Source: a virus
DNA: 26,727 nt
Reading direction: 5' to 3' (one strand)
Virus record (IMG/VR): IMGVR_UViG_3300009154_003182
Span: 1 to 26,727 of that record
The notes beneath the pieces are model-generated. The model made no database searches, was not told the DNA's origin, and saw nothing but the letters and a program-made list of their open reading frames with translations. The position numbers and the translations under genes are program-made. Shown here one piece after another: positions 1-6,711 of this stretch. Within the stretch, counting starts at the first letter, position 1, and each line of letters opens with the position of its first letter.

Positions 1-156
1 AATTATGATCCAGAAGATCCATACCTGACAGTGGACGAAAAAAAACTAATACCGGTTCTGGTGGAGGCCATCAAAGGACTACTCAGCGAAGTTGACGAGT
101 TGAAAACAATAGTTAAATCTCTTACACAAAGAATTGACCAAAACAATAAAGTATGA
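1..156 (+). CDS. Tail fibre, C-terminal end (probable S74 intramolecular chaperone), partial
   Basis: The frame is open from the window edge to TGA at 154-156 and encodes the last 51 residues of a larger protein whose start lies outside. The segment KLIPVLVEAIK followed by a heptad-like coiled coil (LLSEVDELKTIVKSLTQRID) resembles the C-terminal end of the intramolecular chaperone domain (peptidase S74, endosialidase type) that trimerises phage fibres and is then cleaved off. The position directly upstream of further fibre genes agrees with this. The catalytic Ser/Lys region is not in the window, so the S74 assignment rests on the tail helix and context only. Confidence 0.6.
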   Translation, partial: NYDPEDPYLTVDEKKLIPVLVEAIKGLLSEVDELKTIVKSLTQRIDQNNKV

Positions 157-180
157 TGGGACGGAATCATGTTCACATTT

Positions 181-253
181 GGGTCAACAGTAGTTCACAG
201 CACACACACATGTGACCCTCCATGCCAGCTGGGCTCACACCCCAGCACATGGA
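181..253 (+). other. Two stacked inverted repeats after the fibre gene
   Basis: GGGTCA (181-186) pairs with TGACCC (213-218). It is followed at once by a hairpin in which TCCATG (219-224) pairs with CATGGA (248-253) and GCTGGG (228-233) pairs with CCCAGC (241-246) around a 7-nt loop. No T-tract follows, so it is not a classical intrinsic terminator. It may stabilise the 3' end of the upstream fibre mRNA or slow transcription before the next late promoter. The rest of 157-345 is non-coding and rich in CACA/CACATGTG. Confidence 0.45.
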
Positions 254-304
254 ACATGTGTGCCAAGCGGCAGCCCCTATGTGAGACACCACCACACACA
301 TGTG

Positions 305-312
305 TATAAATA
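305..312 (+). promoter_or_regulatory. T4-type late promoter (TATAAATA)
   Basis: This is an exact TATAAATA box, the consensus recognised by the T4-family late sigma gp55. It lies upstream of a good Shine-Dalgarno (AGGAGGT, 326-332) and the first leader ORF. It has no matching -35 element, as expected for late promoters. Confidence 0.7.
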
Positions 313-345
313 ATCACATGACCACAGGAGGTCAGGGAATCACAC

Positions 346-438
346 ATGGCTAAATATCGCATGATCACTCATGAGACACCACACATGCCACATGCACAAG
401 TGTGGTGCATGGATAACACAAAGGCTCACATGCTATAA
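346..438 (+). CDS. Short leader ORF before the first fibre copy
   Basis: This is a 30-codon ORF from ATG to TAA. AGGAGGT lies 13 nt upstream, a rather long spacing. Its stop overlaps the first codon of the collagen-like fibre frame by four bases (ATAA at 435-438), in the same relative frame as the leader ORF of the second cassette (1337-1423). Both leaders sit between a TATAAATA promoter plus Shine-Dalgarno and a fibre gene that has no Shine-Dalgarno of its own. This suggests a coupling peptide whose translation delivers ribosomes to the fibre start. The peptides share only AK and VW motifs, so peptide function is doubtful; position and frame appear conserved. Confidence 0.35.
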   Translation: MAKYRMITHETPHMPHAQVWCMDNTKAHML

Positions 439-878
439 CCATATCCCGTAACATATTCAACCTGGCTCCTGGCGTGAGCACTGGTGGTGTGCTGAACCCC
501 AGTGCTGGCGGCACTGGTTTGTCCACCCTAACTGCCAACAATGTGATCCTGGGTAACGCCACTGGTGCAGTACAATTTGTGGCCCCTGGCACCAACGGTA
601 ATGTGCTCACCAGCAACGGCACCACCTGGACAAGTTCCAGTGCTGGCGCAGGCACAAGCGGGTTCAGTGGTGTGAGTGGATACTCAGGCACAGCAGGTGC
701 AGGAGGCACCGCAGGCACAAGTGGATTCTCAGGCGCAAGCGGCACCAGCCGATACAGTGGTACAAGCGGATTCTCAGGCGCAAGTGGCACCAGTGGATTC
801 TCACATGCGCAATTGCTTGGCTACCCATGTTACTTATTGAAAACAGTCAACAACAGCGTCAGACAGGCGCAGCAGTAG
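435..878 (+). pseudogene. Collagen-like tail fibre, broken copy
   Basis: Translated from codon 435 the frame reads ITISRNIFNLAPGVSTGG, then a TANNVILGN...VQFVAPGT...GTTW segment and Gly-X-Ser triplets, matching the N-terminal half of the intact fibre at 1420-2481. The expected ATG is ATA here: one G-to-A change converts ATGA to ATAA, removing the start while keeping the leader stop. Downstream starts are only GTG (474), without Shine-Dalgarno. The collagen-like part ends near 803, after which the frame runs into about 25 unrelated residues and stops at 878. The receptor-binding C-terminal domains of the intact copy are absent. It could still be expressed weakly from AUA through coupling to the leader ORF. 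Confidence 0.6.
651..803 (+). repeat. Collagen-like Gly-X-Y repeat, first copy
   Basis: About seventeen triplets of the type G-(T/A/V/F/Y)-S, mostly GTSGFSG or GASGTSG, encoded by near-identical 9-18 nt units. This is the usual substrate for slippage and recombination between fibre genes. The same motif recurs at 1633-1806. Confidence 0.8.
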
Positions 879-982
879 AATCATTCAGAAATGAAATGGT
901 TAGAGCTAATGAAACCAACCAACAAGTGTTGTTGGCAACTACAATGAATACAGTTCCTAAAATAATAGAGGGAAATCGATGA
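827..982 (+). CDS. Small hypothetical protein in the fibre cluster
   Basis: A 51-residue frame starts MLLIENSQQQRQTG and ends IIEGNR, rich in Gln, Asn and Glu and probably helical. It lies in a different frame from the broken collagen-like fibre and overlaps its tail. Its stop overlaps the start of the next gene as ATGA (979-982), the packing used by real genes here. The frame is open further upstream (AIAWLP before the ATG, from about 809), so the original protein may have begun earlier, perhaps at ATG 805 if 1-2 bases were lost or gained. It could be a stand-alone small tail protein or the displaced C-terminus of the neighbouring fibre gene. Function unknown. Confidence 0.45.
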   Translation: MLLIENSQQQRQTGAAVESFRNEMVRANETNQQVLLATTMNTVPKIIEGNR

Positions 983-1254
983 GACTCACAATTGTAAAAG
1001 ACGATTCCATTGTTATTATAAATGGCAATTTTAATAATACTGTTGACCTGTCTGCCTTACCTACAGGATTACACGCTGTTCAATGGTATGAAACTTGGGG
1101 CGAAATTGAATGGGTGGATGAAAATGGTAGAGCAATTAAAAATGAAAAAATTGATTCATTGGATGATTACCAATGGGTTATAGATGCTTGGTATGTTAAG
1201 AACCAAGAAGTAATCAACAATCCTACACCATCATGGATGCAACAGTATACCTAA
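979..1254 (+). CDS. Small phage protein often found next to tail/fibre genes
   Basis: 91 residues starting MRLTIVKDDSIVIING, with the core HAVQWYETWGEIEW and ending in a Trp/Tyr-rich tail. I recognise the general pattern (MRLTIxKDD...HAVQWYxxxGE) as a small uncharacterised protein common beside tail and fibre genes in many phages; no biochemical role is known to me. No signal peptide or membrane segment is visible. Its ATG overlaps the preceding stop (ATGA), suggesting translational coupling. It is followed by the second late-promoter cassette, so it probably ends a transcription unit. Confidence 0.7.
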   Translation: MRLTIVKDDSIVIINGNFNNTVDLSALPTGLHAVQWYETWGEIEWVDENGRAIKNEKIDSLDDYQWVIDAWYVKNQEVINNPTPSWMQQYT

Positions 1255-1259
1255 CAGAT

Positions 1260-1296
1260 GGGCTGTAAAACACTATAAATAACTGTATAGCAGCCC
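1260..1296 (+). repeat. Inverted repeat flanking the second late promoter
   Basis: GGGCTG (1260-1265) and CAGCCC (1291-1296) are perfect complements, and the 25-nt loop contains the TATAAATA box. An RNA reading through from upstream could fold here; in DNA it could mark a recombination border. Confidence 0.45.
1274..1281 (+). promoter_or_regulatory. T4-type late promoter (TATAAATA)
   Basis: This is a second exact TATAAATA box, 35 nt upstream of AGGAGGT (1316-1322). It would drive the second leader ORF and the intact collagen-like fibre, and probably the RCC1 and modification genes behind it. Confidence 0.7.
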
Positions 1297-1336
1297 AGCT
1301 AGATATCATGCACACAGGAGGTTTGGGAATATTACT

Positions 1337-1423
1337 ATGATTTCTAACCATCAAGCTAAACCCCGTCTTGAACATGGTCCAGTGTGGTCTGTGATATTTA
1401 AAAAACTGGATTCCATAATATGA
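1337..1423 (+). CDS. Short leader ORF before the intact fibre
   Basis: A 28-codon ORF (MISNHQAKPRLEHGPVWS...) from ATG 1337 to TGA 1421-1423, preceded by AGGAGGT 14 nt upstream. Its stop overlaps the fibre start as ATGA (1420-1423). The fibre ATG has no Shine-Dalgarno of its own, so the fibre is probably translated by coupling to this leader. The arrangement mirrors 346-438. Whether the peptide itself does anything cannot be judged. Confidence 0.4.
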   Translation: MISNHQAKPRLEHGPVWSVIFKKLDSII

Positions 1424-2481
1424 CCATTTCACGCAACTTGGCTGACCTTGCCTTAGGTATTGGCAGTTCTGGGATTTTGGGCCCCACCAATGGCGGTACA
1501 TCTGCAACCACACTGACTGCTAACAATGTGATATTGGGAAACGGAACTACTGCTGTTCAGTTTGTGGCTCCAGGTACCAGCGGCAATGCACTTTTCAGCA
1601 ACGGCACAACATGGATAGCCTCAAATATAGCTGGGGCAAGTGGATTCTCAGGCACAAGCGGGATAAGCGGATTCAGTGGAGTCTCAGGTACAAGTGGATT
1701 CAGTGGCGTAAGTGGTGTAAGTGGTGTAAGTGGCGTAAGTGGCTTCAGTGGCGTAAGTGGCTTCAGTGGCATAGGTATCAGCGGCACAAGTGGCTTCAGT
1801 GGACTTGGCAGCGCAGGTGGTGGTGGTGGCTTTAACACAAATAACAATAACGTTATTGGTTTCGCTGTGACTTCCTCACTTTCATCTGTGTATACAGCAT
1901 CAGCCACAGCAGGCCTACGTTATATTATTTACTCTGTGCATATTACAAATATTGGTACTGCTAGTGCCAATATATCTGGCAGTTTCAACGGTAGTACCTA
2001 CTCAAGTATTTCATTTGCTCAGTCAGTGCCATTACCAGTGGGTTCCAGTGTGGAACTCTTCAAGATGCCCAAGATCATGCAGCCATCTGATGTGTTGAGA
2101 CTACAAGCAAGTGCAGATACTACATTGCATGCCACAATCTCGTACGAGACACAAACAAGTTCTGTATTGTTTGGTGCAGGTGTATCCATCACATCAGCCG
2201 CAACTTACACTGATTTATACACTGCAACTGGTGTTTGTGTGGTGCAAAGTGTGCTGTTGTCTAACATAGATACAACATACGATGCCAAAGCTCGCGTGGT
2301 TTGGACAGATGGGTCTAATAACATTCAGGGTTATTACTGTTACGAATTGGTTATACCGCAAGGCGCTACCGTGGAAGTTATGGAAGCGTCAAAAGGATTA
2401 CCAAACGGATACAAAGTTAGAGTGTATTGCAGCGTTGCAAACCGTTTACAAGCCATCATTGCTGGTAAGGTGTCGGCGTAA
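1420..2481 (+). CDS. Collagen-like tail fibre / adhesin
   Basis: 353 residues. An N-terminal attachment-type segment (MTISRNLADLA, then TANNVILGN and GNALFSNGTTW, residues 1-70) is followed by a collagen-like stalk of G-X-S triplets (about 72-130), a poly-Gly linker, and two related C-terminal beta-rich modules (about 145-245 and 250-353). Each module has a YTA...SVxxxNI pattern suggesting an internal duplication. This layout is usual for trimeric phage fibres: N-terminus to the tail, stalk, then receptor-binding head. The stalk contains no Pro or Lys, only Ser/Thr as modifiable side chains. The start overlaps the leader stop (ATGA). The next gene begins one base after its stop, suggesting co-translation with the RCC1 protein. 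Confidence 0.8.
   Translation: MTISRNLADLALGIGSSGILGPTNGGTSATTLTANNVILGNGTTAVQFVAPGTSGNALFSNGTTWIASNIAGASGFSGTSGISGFSGVSGTSGFSGVSGVSGVSGVSGFSGVSGFSGIGISGTSGFSGLGSAGGGGGFNTNNNNVIGFAVTSSLSSVYTASATAGLRYIIYSVHITNIGTASANISGSFNGSTYSSISFAQSVPLPVGSSVELFKMPKIMQPSDVLRLQASADTTLHATISYETQTSSVLFGAGVSITSAATYTDLYTATGVCVVQSVLLSNIDTTYDAKARVVWTDGSNNIQGYYCYELVIPQGATVEVMEASKGLPNGYKVRVYCSVANRLQAIIAGKVSA
1633..1806 (+). repeat. Collagen-like Gly-X-Y repeat, second copy
   Basis: About 19 G-X-S triplets (GFSGVSGVSGVSG and variants) encoded by AGTGGYRTA/TTC-type 9-nt units repeated almost exactly, for example three consecutive GTAAGTGGT-like units near 1708-1740. Length variation by slippage is likely. Confidence 0.8.
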
Positions 2482-3687
2482 ATGAGCGTTAGTACCACAA
2501 CCACCAAAGGCGTCTGGAAGTTACAAGATGTCAGGGATAACATCTTGAATAACCAGTGGACACAAGCAGGCAATTTATATGGCTGGGGTGTTAACAGTTA
2601 TGGTGAATTGGGGGTCAATAATATTGTTGCATGTTATGCGTCACCTATTCAAATCCCCAGCAACTCTTGGAACAGTATAGCGGCGGGTGCTCATTCTCTA
2701 GCTATAAAAACAGATGGCACTTTATGGACTTGGGGATGTAATATTGGAGGTCAATTGGGTGATAACACCAGAGTATCACGATCTTCACCGGTTCAAATTC
2801 CTGGTACCACCTGGAATGACATATCTGCATCAGGACAGTTTTCCTTGGCTAGAAAAACGGATGGAACGTTGTGGTCTTGGGGTAAAGCCTCTGGTGGTAA
2901 TTTGGGTGACGGTACTGTGGTTAATAAATCTTCACCGGTTCAAATTCCTGGTACCACTTGGAATGACATAGCAGCAGCTGGCGACCCTTACAATACCGGT
3001 AATTTTTCTTTAGCTAGAAAAACAGACGGTACGTTATGGGCTTGGGGTTATAATATAGACGGCAATTTAGGTGACAATACTATTGTTAGTAAATCTTCAC
3101 CGGTTCAAATTCCTGGTACCACGTGGAATGACATAGCAGCAGCAGGTATTGTTAATCAATTTAGTGGCGGTGAGCACTTCTTTTCTTTAGCCAGAAAAAC
3201 AGACGGTACGTTATGGGCTTGGGGTGATAACTGTGTGGGTCAATTAGGACAAAACACCATTGTGCGTAGATCTTCACCAGTTCAAATTCCTGGCACCACT
3301 TGGAATGACATAGCAGCAGGCATGTACATGGGACAATTTTTTGGTGGTAATTTTTCTTTAGCTAGAAAAACAGACGGTACTTTATGGGCTTGGGGAGGTA
3401 ACGATTGCGGAATGTTGGGAGACGGCACCGTGATTAATAGATCGTTGCCGGTGCAAATTCCTGGTACCACTTGGAGCAGCATATCAGCAGGCTCAGGTGC
3501 CGCGGATGGTGGTTTTGGGTTAGCGTTAAAAACAAATGGCACTTTATGGGCTTGGGGATATAACTTTTATGGTCAGTTGGGTGATAACACTTTCATAGAT
3601 AAATCTTCCCCGATTCAAATCCCAGGCACTTCCTGGAATCGCATAGCCGCAGGCGGTGGTCATTCTTTAGCTATTATATGCATGTAA
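2482..3687 (+). CDS. RCC1-repeat beta-propeller protein 1
   Basis: 401 residues: a 30-residue N-terminal segment (WKLQDVRDNILNNQW), then seven repeats of about 50-58 residues of the form (L)WAWGxNxxGxLGDNT...SSPVQIPGTTWNDIAAG...SLARKTDGT. Seven repeats is the number needed to close an RCC1-type seven-bladed propeller. The conserved strands are almost identical between blades, while the GYNxxGxLG loop and the loop after IAAG differ in sequence and length. With a fibre gene immediately upstream, the likeliest role is a virion adhesin or fibre tip; no enzymatic motif is visible. The N-terminal WxLxxVxxxI segment resembles short attachment peptides of other phage tail proteins. Eukaryotic RCC1 is a Ran exchange factor, and that role is not implied. 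Confidence 0.75.
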   Translation: MSVSTTTTKGVWKLQDVRDNILNNQWTQAGNLYGWGVNSYGELGVNNIVACYASPIQIPSNSWNSIAAGAHSLAIKTDGTLWTWGCNIGGQLGDNTRVSRSSPVQIPGTTWNDISASGQFSLARKTDGTLWSWGKASGGNLGDGTVVNKSSPVQIPGTTWNDIAAAGDPYNTGNFSLARKTDGTLWAWGYNIDGNLGDNTIVSKSSPVQIPGTTWNDIAAAGIVNQFSGGEHFFSLARKTDGTLWAWGDNCVGQLGQNTIVRRSSPVQIPGTTWNDIAAGMYMGQFFGGNFSLARKTDGTLWAWGGNDCGMLGDGTVINRSLPVQIPGTTWSSISAGSGAADGGFGLALKTNGTLWAWGYNFYGQLGDNTFIDKSSPIQIPGTSWNRIAAGGGHSLAIICM

Positions 3688-3703
3688 AGGGGTAAAAATT
3701 CCA

Positions 3704-4423
3704 ATGAAATATTTCAAATTCACAATGATCGACGCAAAAACGGGAATTTCCATCAACAGACAAACTCCTGTGGAAGGACCCATTATGCCCCCTATTCACG
3801 GCCTGGAAGTGTTGTTTCAGGACACTGCAATCTCGGAATTCTGGTATGGTCGTTCTGGTTCTGAACAAGCTGTTGACGACCCAGAAAATCAAACCTGGGA
3901 AATTTCGTTAGCAGAATTTTCTGAAATCATTGCAATCACAATACAACGATCCATCAATAGGATCCGAGATGATCTTTACACAGCAGAAAAACAAGCAAGG
4001 GACACCATCCTGGGCAAGTATCATGCCACCGCTTCACTTGCTGGCATATACAAGCATGATCAAGCTGTTGCATATCTAAATGATCCCTCTGTGATGGGGT
4101 CAGAGCTGGTTGTGGAAGCTGATGTTCGTGGTGTATCAGTTCATGATTTGGCTTTAAGGATCAAATCCCATCATGAAACATTCAGATTGCAAGAAGCCAC
4201 AATTGCAGGTATTCGTGGCATGTTACTTGATAGACTGAATGATTATGCTTATAATGGAAGTGCGGATCCTTGGGCTGCTTACCAGGATTATCTGAGACCA
4301 GAACAAGTGGGCACAAGATCACAAATGGTTTTCGAAAACGGTGTCATGATAGAGAAACAAATGCCTGTGACTGTGCCTTATCATGGTTATGATATTGTGA
4401 CCAGATTCACCTACAGGAACTGA
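3704..4423 (+). CDS. Hypothetical tail-cluster protein
   Basis: 239 residues, not assigned to a family. The first 65 residues look beta-rich (MKYFKFTMIDAKTG... LEVLFQDTAISEFWYGRSG). Residues about 70-190 are probably helical (RSINRIRDDLYTAEKQAR, HDLALRIKSHHETFRLQEATIAGIRG), and a short beta C-terminus ends in YRN. No signal peptide or membrane helix is seen. The general layout recalls tail-fibre-associated or fibre-assembly proteins that carry a helical DUF4376-like region, but this is only a resemblance. It lies between two RCC1 genes, with a GGGG Shine-Dalgarno 11 nt upstream, so it is probably expressed with them as a structural or assembly factor. Confidence 0.6.
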   Translation: MKYFKFTMIDAKTGISINRQTPVEGPIMPPIHGLEVLFQDTAISEFWYGRSGSEQAVDDPENQTWEISLAEFSEIIAITIQRSINRIRDDLYTAEKQARDTILGKYHATASLAGIYKHDQAVAYLNDPSVMGSELVVEADVRGVSVHDLALRIKSHHETFRLQEATIAGIRGMLLDRLNDYAYNGSADPWAAYQDYLRPEQVGTRSQMVFENGVMIEKQMPVTVPYHGYDIVTRFTYRN

Positions 4424-4425
4424 TC

Positions 4426-5565
4426 ATGACCATCACAGTAAACAAATGTGGCCCCTGGCTGCTTGATGAAGTGTATCAGAAGATCAATGCTGGGAACTAC
4501 ACTTTTAGTTCCAGACTTTATGCTTGGGGATGTAATGCAGCTGGGCAGCTAGGTCAAAATGATACTATCAGTAGGTCCTCACCAGTTCAAATTCCTGGTA
4601 CTTGGAGTAGTGTAACAGCAGGTTATGGATTTTCGTTTGGTATAAAACCAGATAACACGCTTTGGGCTTGGGGATGTAACACCTACGGACAACTTGGTGA
4701 TGGTACTGTAATTTCTAAATCATCACCAGTTCAAATTCCAGGATCCACTTGGTGTAAAATTTCATCGGGCGGTGGTGGAAGAACAACTTTAGGATTACAA
4801 ACAGATGGTACTATGTGGGGTTGGGGATTTAATAATAACGCAGGATCTTGTTTAATACCAGAAGGTTCTGGCTTAACACGTTCTTCACCAACCCAAATTC
4901 CAGGTACTACTTGGAATGATATTTGCATGGCGCAATACAATGGGTATGCAAGAAGAACCGACGGGACTCTTTGGGCTTGGGGTGAAGGGACTTATGGTGC
5001 TGTGGGAGATAATACTGCTTCATTGAGAAATTCTCCTGTTCAAATTCCAGGTACTACCTGGAATGATATATCAGCAAATGCCACCGGTGGTGCTGGTTCG
5101 GCATATGCTAGAAGAACGGATGGTACTTTATGGGCTTGGGGATATAATAATTATGGTCAAGTAGATAGTACTATTACCCAGAGATCTTCACCTATACAAA
5201 TTCCTGGTACTACCTGGAATGAAGTATCTGCAGGTTCACTTCATGCTTTAGCCAGAAGAACAGATGGTACTCTTTGGGGATGGGGTTATAATGGTTATGG
5301 TAATTTAGCTCAAAATAATACCGTGGCTTATTCATCGCCAGTTCAAATTCCCGGAACCACTTGGAATAGCATCGGCAAAGGTGAATTTGGTGTAAATAAT
5401 TTAGCTACTAAAACCGATGGAACCATGTGGGCATGGGGCTATAATTTGGTTGGTGGTTTAGGTGATGGTACTACTATTAATAGATCATCACCAGTTCAAA
5501 TTCCCGGTAGTGCATGGATATCTGTTAGTATAGCACAAATTAATGGCTTAGCAATTTCATGCTAA
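4426..5565 (+). CDS. RCC1-repeat beta-propeller protein 2
   Basis: 379 residues: a short N-terminal segment (PWLLDEVYQKINAGNY) equivalent to that of the first RCC1 protein, then seven RCC1-type repeats with the signature AWGxNxxGQLGD...SSPVQIPGTTWN...ARRTDGTLW. It is more diverged than the other two: blade 3 carries an unusual FNNNAGSCLIPEGSGL loop and blade 5 has lost the LGD motif. No enzymatic residues are apparent. It starts 2 nt after the upstream stop. Its 3' end overlaps the next gene, a 2OG oxygenase, by 7 nt, which ties adhesin and modifying enzyme into one translational unit. Confidence 0.75.
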   Translation: MTITVNKCGPWLLDEVYQKINAGNYTFSSRLYAWGCNAAGQLGQNDTISRSSPVQIPGTWSSVTAGYGFSFGIKPDNTLWAWGCNTYGQLGDGTVISKSSPVQIPGSTWCKISSGGGGRTTLGLQTDGTMWGWGFNNNAGSCLIPEGSGLTRSSPTQIPGTTWNDICMAQYNGYARRTDGTLWAWGEGTYGAVGDNTASLRNSPVQIPGTTWNDISANATGGAGSAYARRTDGTLWAWGYNNYGQVDSTITQRSSPIQIPGTTWNEVSAGSLHALARRTDGTLWGWGYNGYGNLAQNNTVAYSSPVQIPGTTWNSIGKGEFGVNNLATKTDGTMWAWGYNLVGGLGDGTTINRSSPVQIPGSAWISVSIAQINGLAISC

Positions 5566-6128
5566 CCAATCCATTTCAACATATATCAATCCAGTATAAC
5601 GCGATCCCGTCACACATTTGTGATTATCTACTGTCAAAGGCGCAAACACCTCTACCTACGACTGTGTTCAACGATGGTCAACAAAAAATCTCTGATTATC
5701 GTATAACCAATTCACACCATCTAGATCAAGAAACCATCGACAATATCAAAAACACAGTCGCTAATATACACAAAGATCTTCCGTTCAAATCAACCCTAAA
5801 ATCAATCGAGACTCCTCAGTTGCTGTCATACTCAACCGACGGCAAATACGACGAGCATAACGATTCGGAAGACTTCATAAATAATAAGCTAACTCGGATT
5901 GTTCCTCGTGACATAACCATGATCTTCTACCTAAATGATGATTATGAAGGCGGGGAACTAGAGTTCACAAAACTTCAAATCACTTATAAACCCAAGAAAG
6001 GTGACATCATCGCCTTTCCCAGTTATTATGAATATTCGCATCGAGTGCATCCTATCAAACAAGGAACCAGATATGCACTTGTCACATGGATGGAAACGGA
6101 GACTAGATTGTATGAGCGAAACACTTGA
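5559..6128 (+). CDS. 2-oxoglutarate/Fe(II) oxygenase, prolyl-4-hydroxylase type
   Basis: 189 residues with a double-stranded beta-helix core. The iron ligands are visible as H100-N-D102 (DEHND) and H161 in SHRVHPIKQGTR, with R171 as the expected 2-oxoglutarate carboxylate ligand. The spacing and the FYLND...GGELEF...GDIIAFPS pattern fit the P4H-like family, which hydroxylates Pro/Lys or similar groups using O2 and 2-oxoglutarate. There is no signal peptide. It overlaps the preceding RCC1 gene by 7 nt and the next oxygenase gene by 17 nt. A plausible substrate is the Pro-Gly in each RCC1 blade (IPGTTW) or a sugar or surface component; this is inference. All catalytic residues are present. Confidence 0.85.
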   Translation: MLTNPFQHISIQYNAIPSHICDYLLSKAQTPLPTTVFNDGQQKISDYRITNSHHLDQETIDNIKNTVANIHKDLPFKSTLKSIETPQLLSYSTDGKYDEHNDSEDFINNKLTRIVPRDITMIFYLNDDYEGGELEFTKLQITYKPKKGDIIAFPSYYEYSHRVHPIKQGTRYALVTWMETETRLYERNT

Positions 6129-6711
6129 ACCAAATCCCGAATACGAACATCATGGATTCATAATCCTCAGGAATTTTATTCCTGAGTTCATGGCTGATTA
6201 TTTCAGGAATTATTTAGAGACACTTAGGCTAACCGATAAGATGGAATCAGGTGATGGCCAAGTTTCTCAATCCGATTGCATTTACGGTGATCCTGCACTT
6301 GACACATTTATGGCGATGTCGACACCGATTATCTCTAAGGCAATTGGTAGAGCTCTGCTTCCCACATACACCTATTCCAGAATCTACAAACCTGGAGCCA
6401 CTCTGGATCCACACACAGACAGATCAGAATGTGAACATTCTGTGTCCATCAGTTTTGGGGGAGAGTATGATGCCATTTGGCCCATGTGGTTGATTGACCC
6501 TGAAGTGCATGGCAGTCCACATGTGGCTGATCTGTATCCAGGCGACTGTGTGGTGTATAAAGGAACCCAACTAACTCATTGGCGCCAAGAATTTCTGGGT
6601 AAGACTCAATACCAAACATTCATGCATTATGTGGATGCAAATGGTGCATTCAAACACAGACTGTATGACACTAGACCCTATCTGGGCATGAGGGCAAGCA
6701 CCAAGCGATGA
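6112..6711 (+). CDS. 2-oxoglutarate/Fe(II) oxygenase, second family
   Basis: 199 residues from ATG 6112; the frame is open further upstream, but that stretch lies inside the preceding gene, and MSETLEPNPEYEHHGFIILRNF is a natural N-terminus. Iron ligands: H101-T-D103 (LDPHTD) and H156 in THWR, with R158 near the 2OG site. The pattern YSRIYKPGATLDPHTDR ... SISFGG ... GDCVVYKGTQLTHWR is that of phage and bacterial 2OG oxygenases distinct from the neighbouring P4H type. Substrate unknown. The 3' end overlaps the next gene by ATGA (6708-6711). Two different 2OG oxygenases in tandem suggest either two sequential oxidations or two substrates in the adhesin/glycan pathway. Confidence 0.8.
   Translation: MSETLEPNPEYEHHGFIILRNFIPEFMADYFRNYLETLRLTDKMESGDGQVSQSDCIYGDPALDTFMAMSTPIISKAIGRALLPTYTYSRIYKPGATLDPHTDRSECEHSVSISFGGEYDAIWPMWLIDPEVHGSPHVADLYPGDCVVYKGTQLTHWRQEFLGKTQYQTFMHYVDANGAFKHRLYDTRPYLGMRASTKR

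Noticed and set aside
365-790. Pro/Leu-rich minus-strand reading frame opposite the first collagen-like fibre (and a similar one at 1557-1907)
   Set aside because: It is the antisense shadow of the Gly-X-Ser repeats; the repetitive PLxP pattern follows directly from the sense repeats, with no start signal.
800-812. Programmed ribosomal frameshift joining the collagen-like frame to the 827-982 frame
   Set aside because: No slippery heptamer or downstream structure is evident; a decayed gene or separate small gene is simpler.
1611-1835. Trp/Lys-rich plus-strand frame inside the intact fibre
   Set aside because: An out-of-frame reading of the collagen repeat; low-complexity sequence and no ribosome-binding site.
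2575-3690. Regularly spaced repeats resembling a CRISPR array
   Set aside because: The ~150-nt periodic units are coding RCC1 blades in an open frame; repeats are not identical and there are no spacers of constant length.
4420-4432. Recurring TGATCATGACC word at 4421, 12377 and 17490 as a regulatory motif
   Set aside because: Two cases reflect a start codon followed by Thr and the third is between genes without a start; three hits of a short word are not compelling.
6001-6111. Extended N-terminus for the second 2OG oxygenase
   Set aside because: The extension lies entirely within the previous oxygenase gene; ATG 6112 gives a natural family-like N-terminus.
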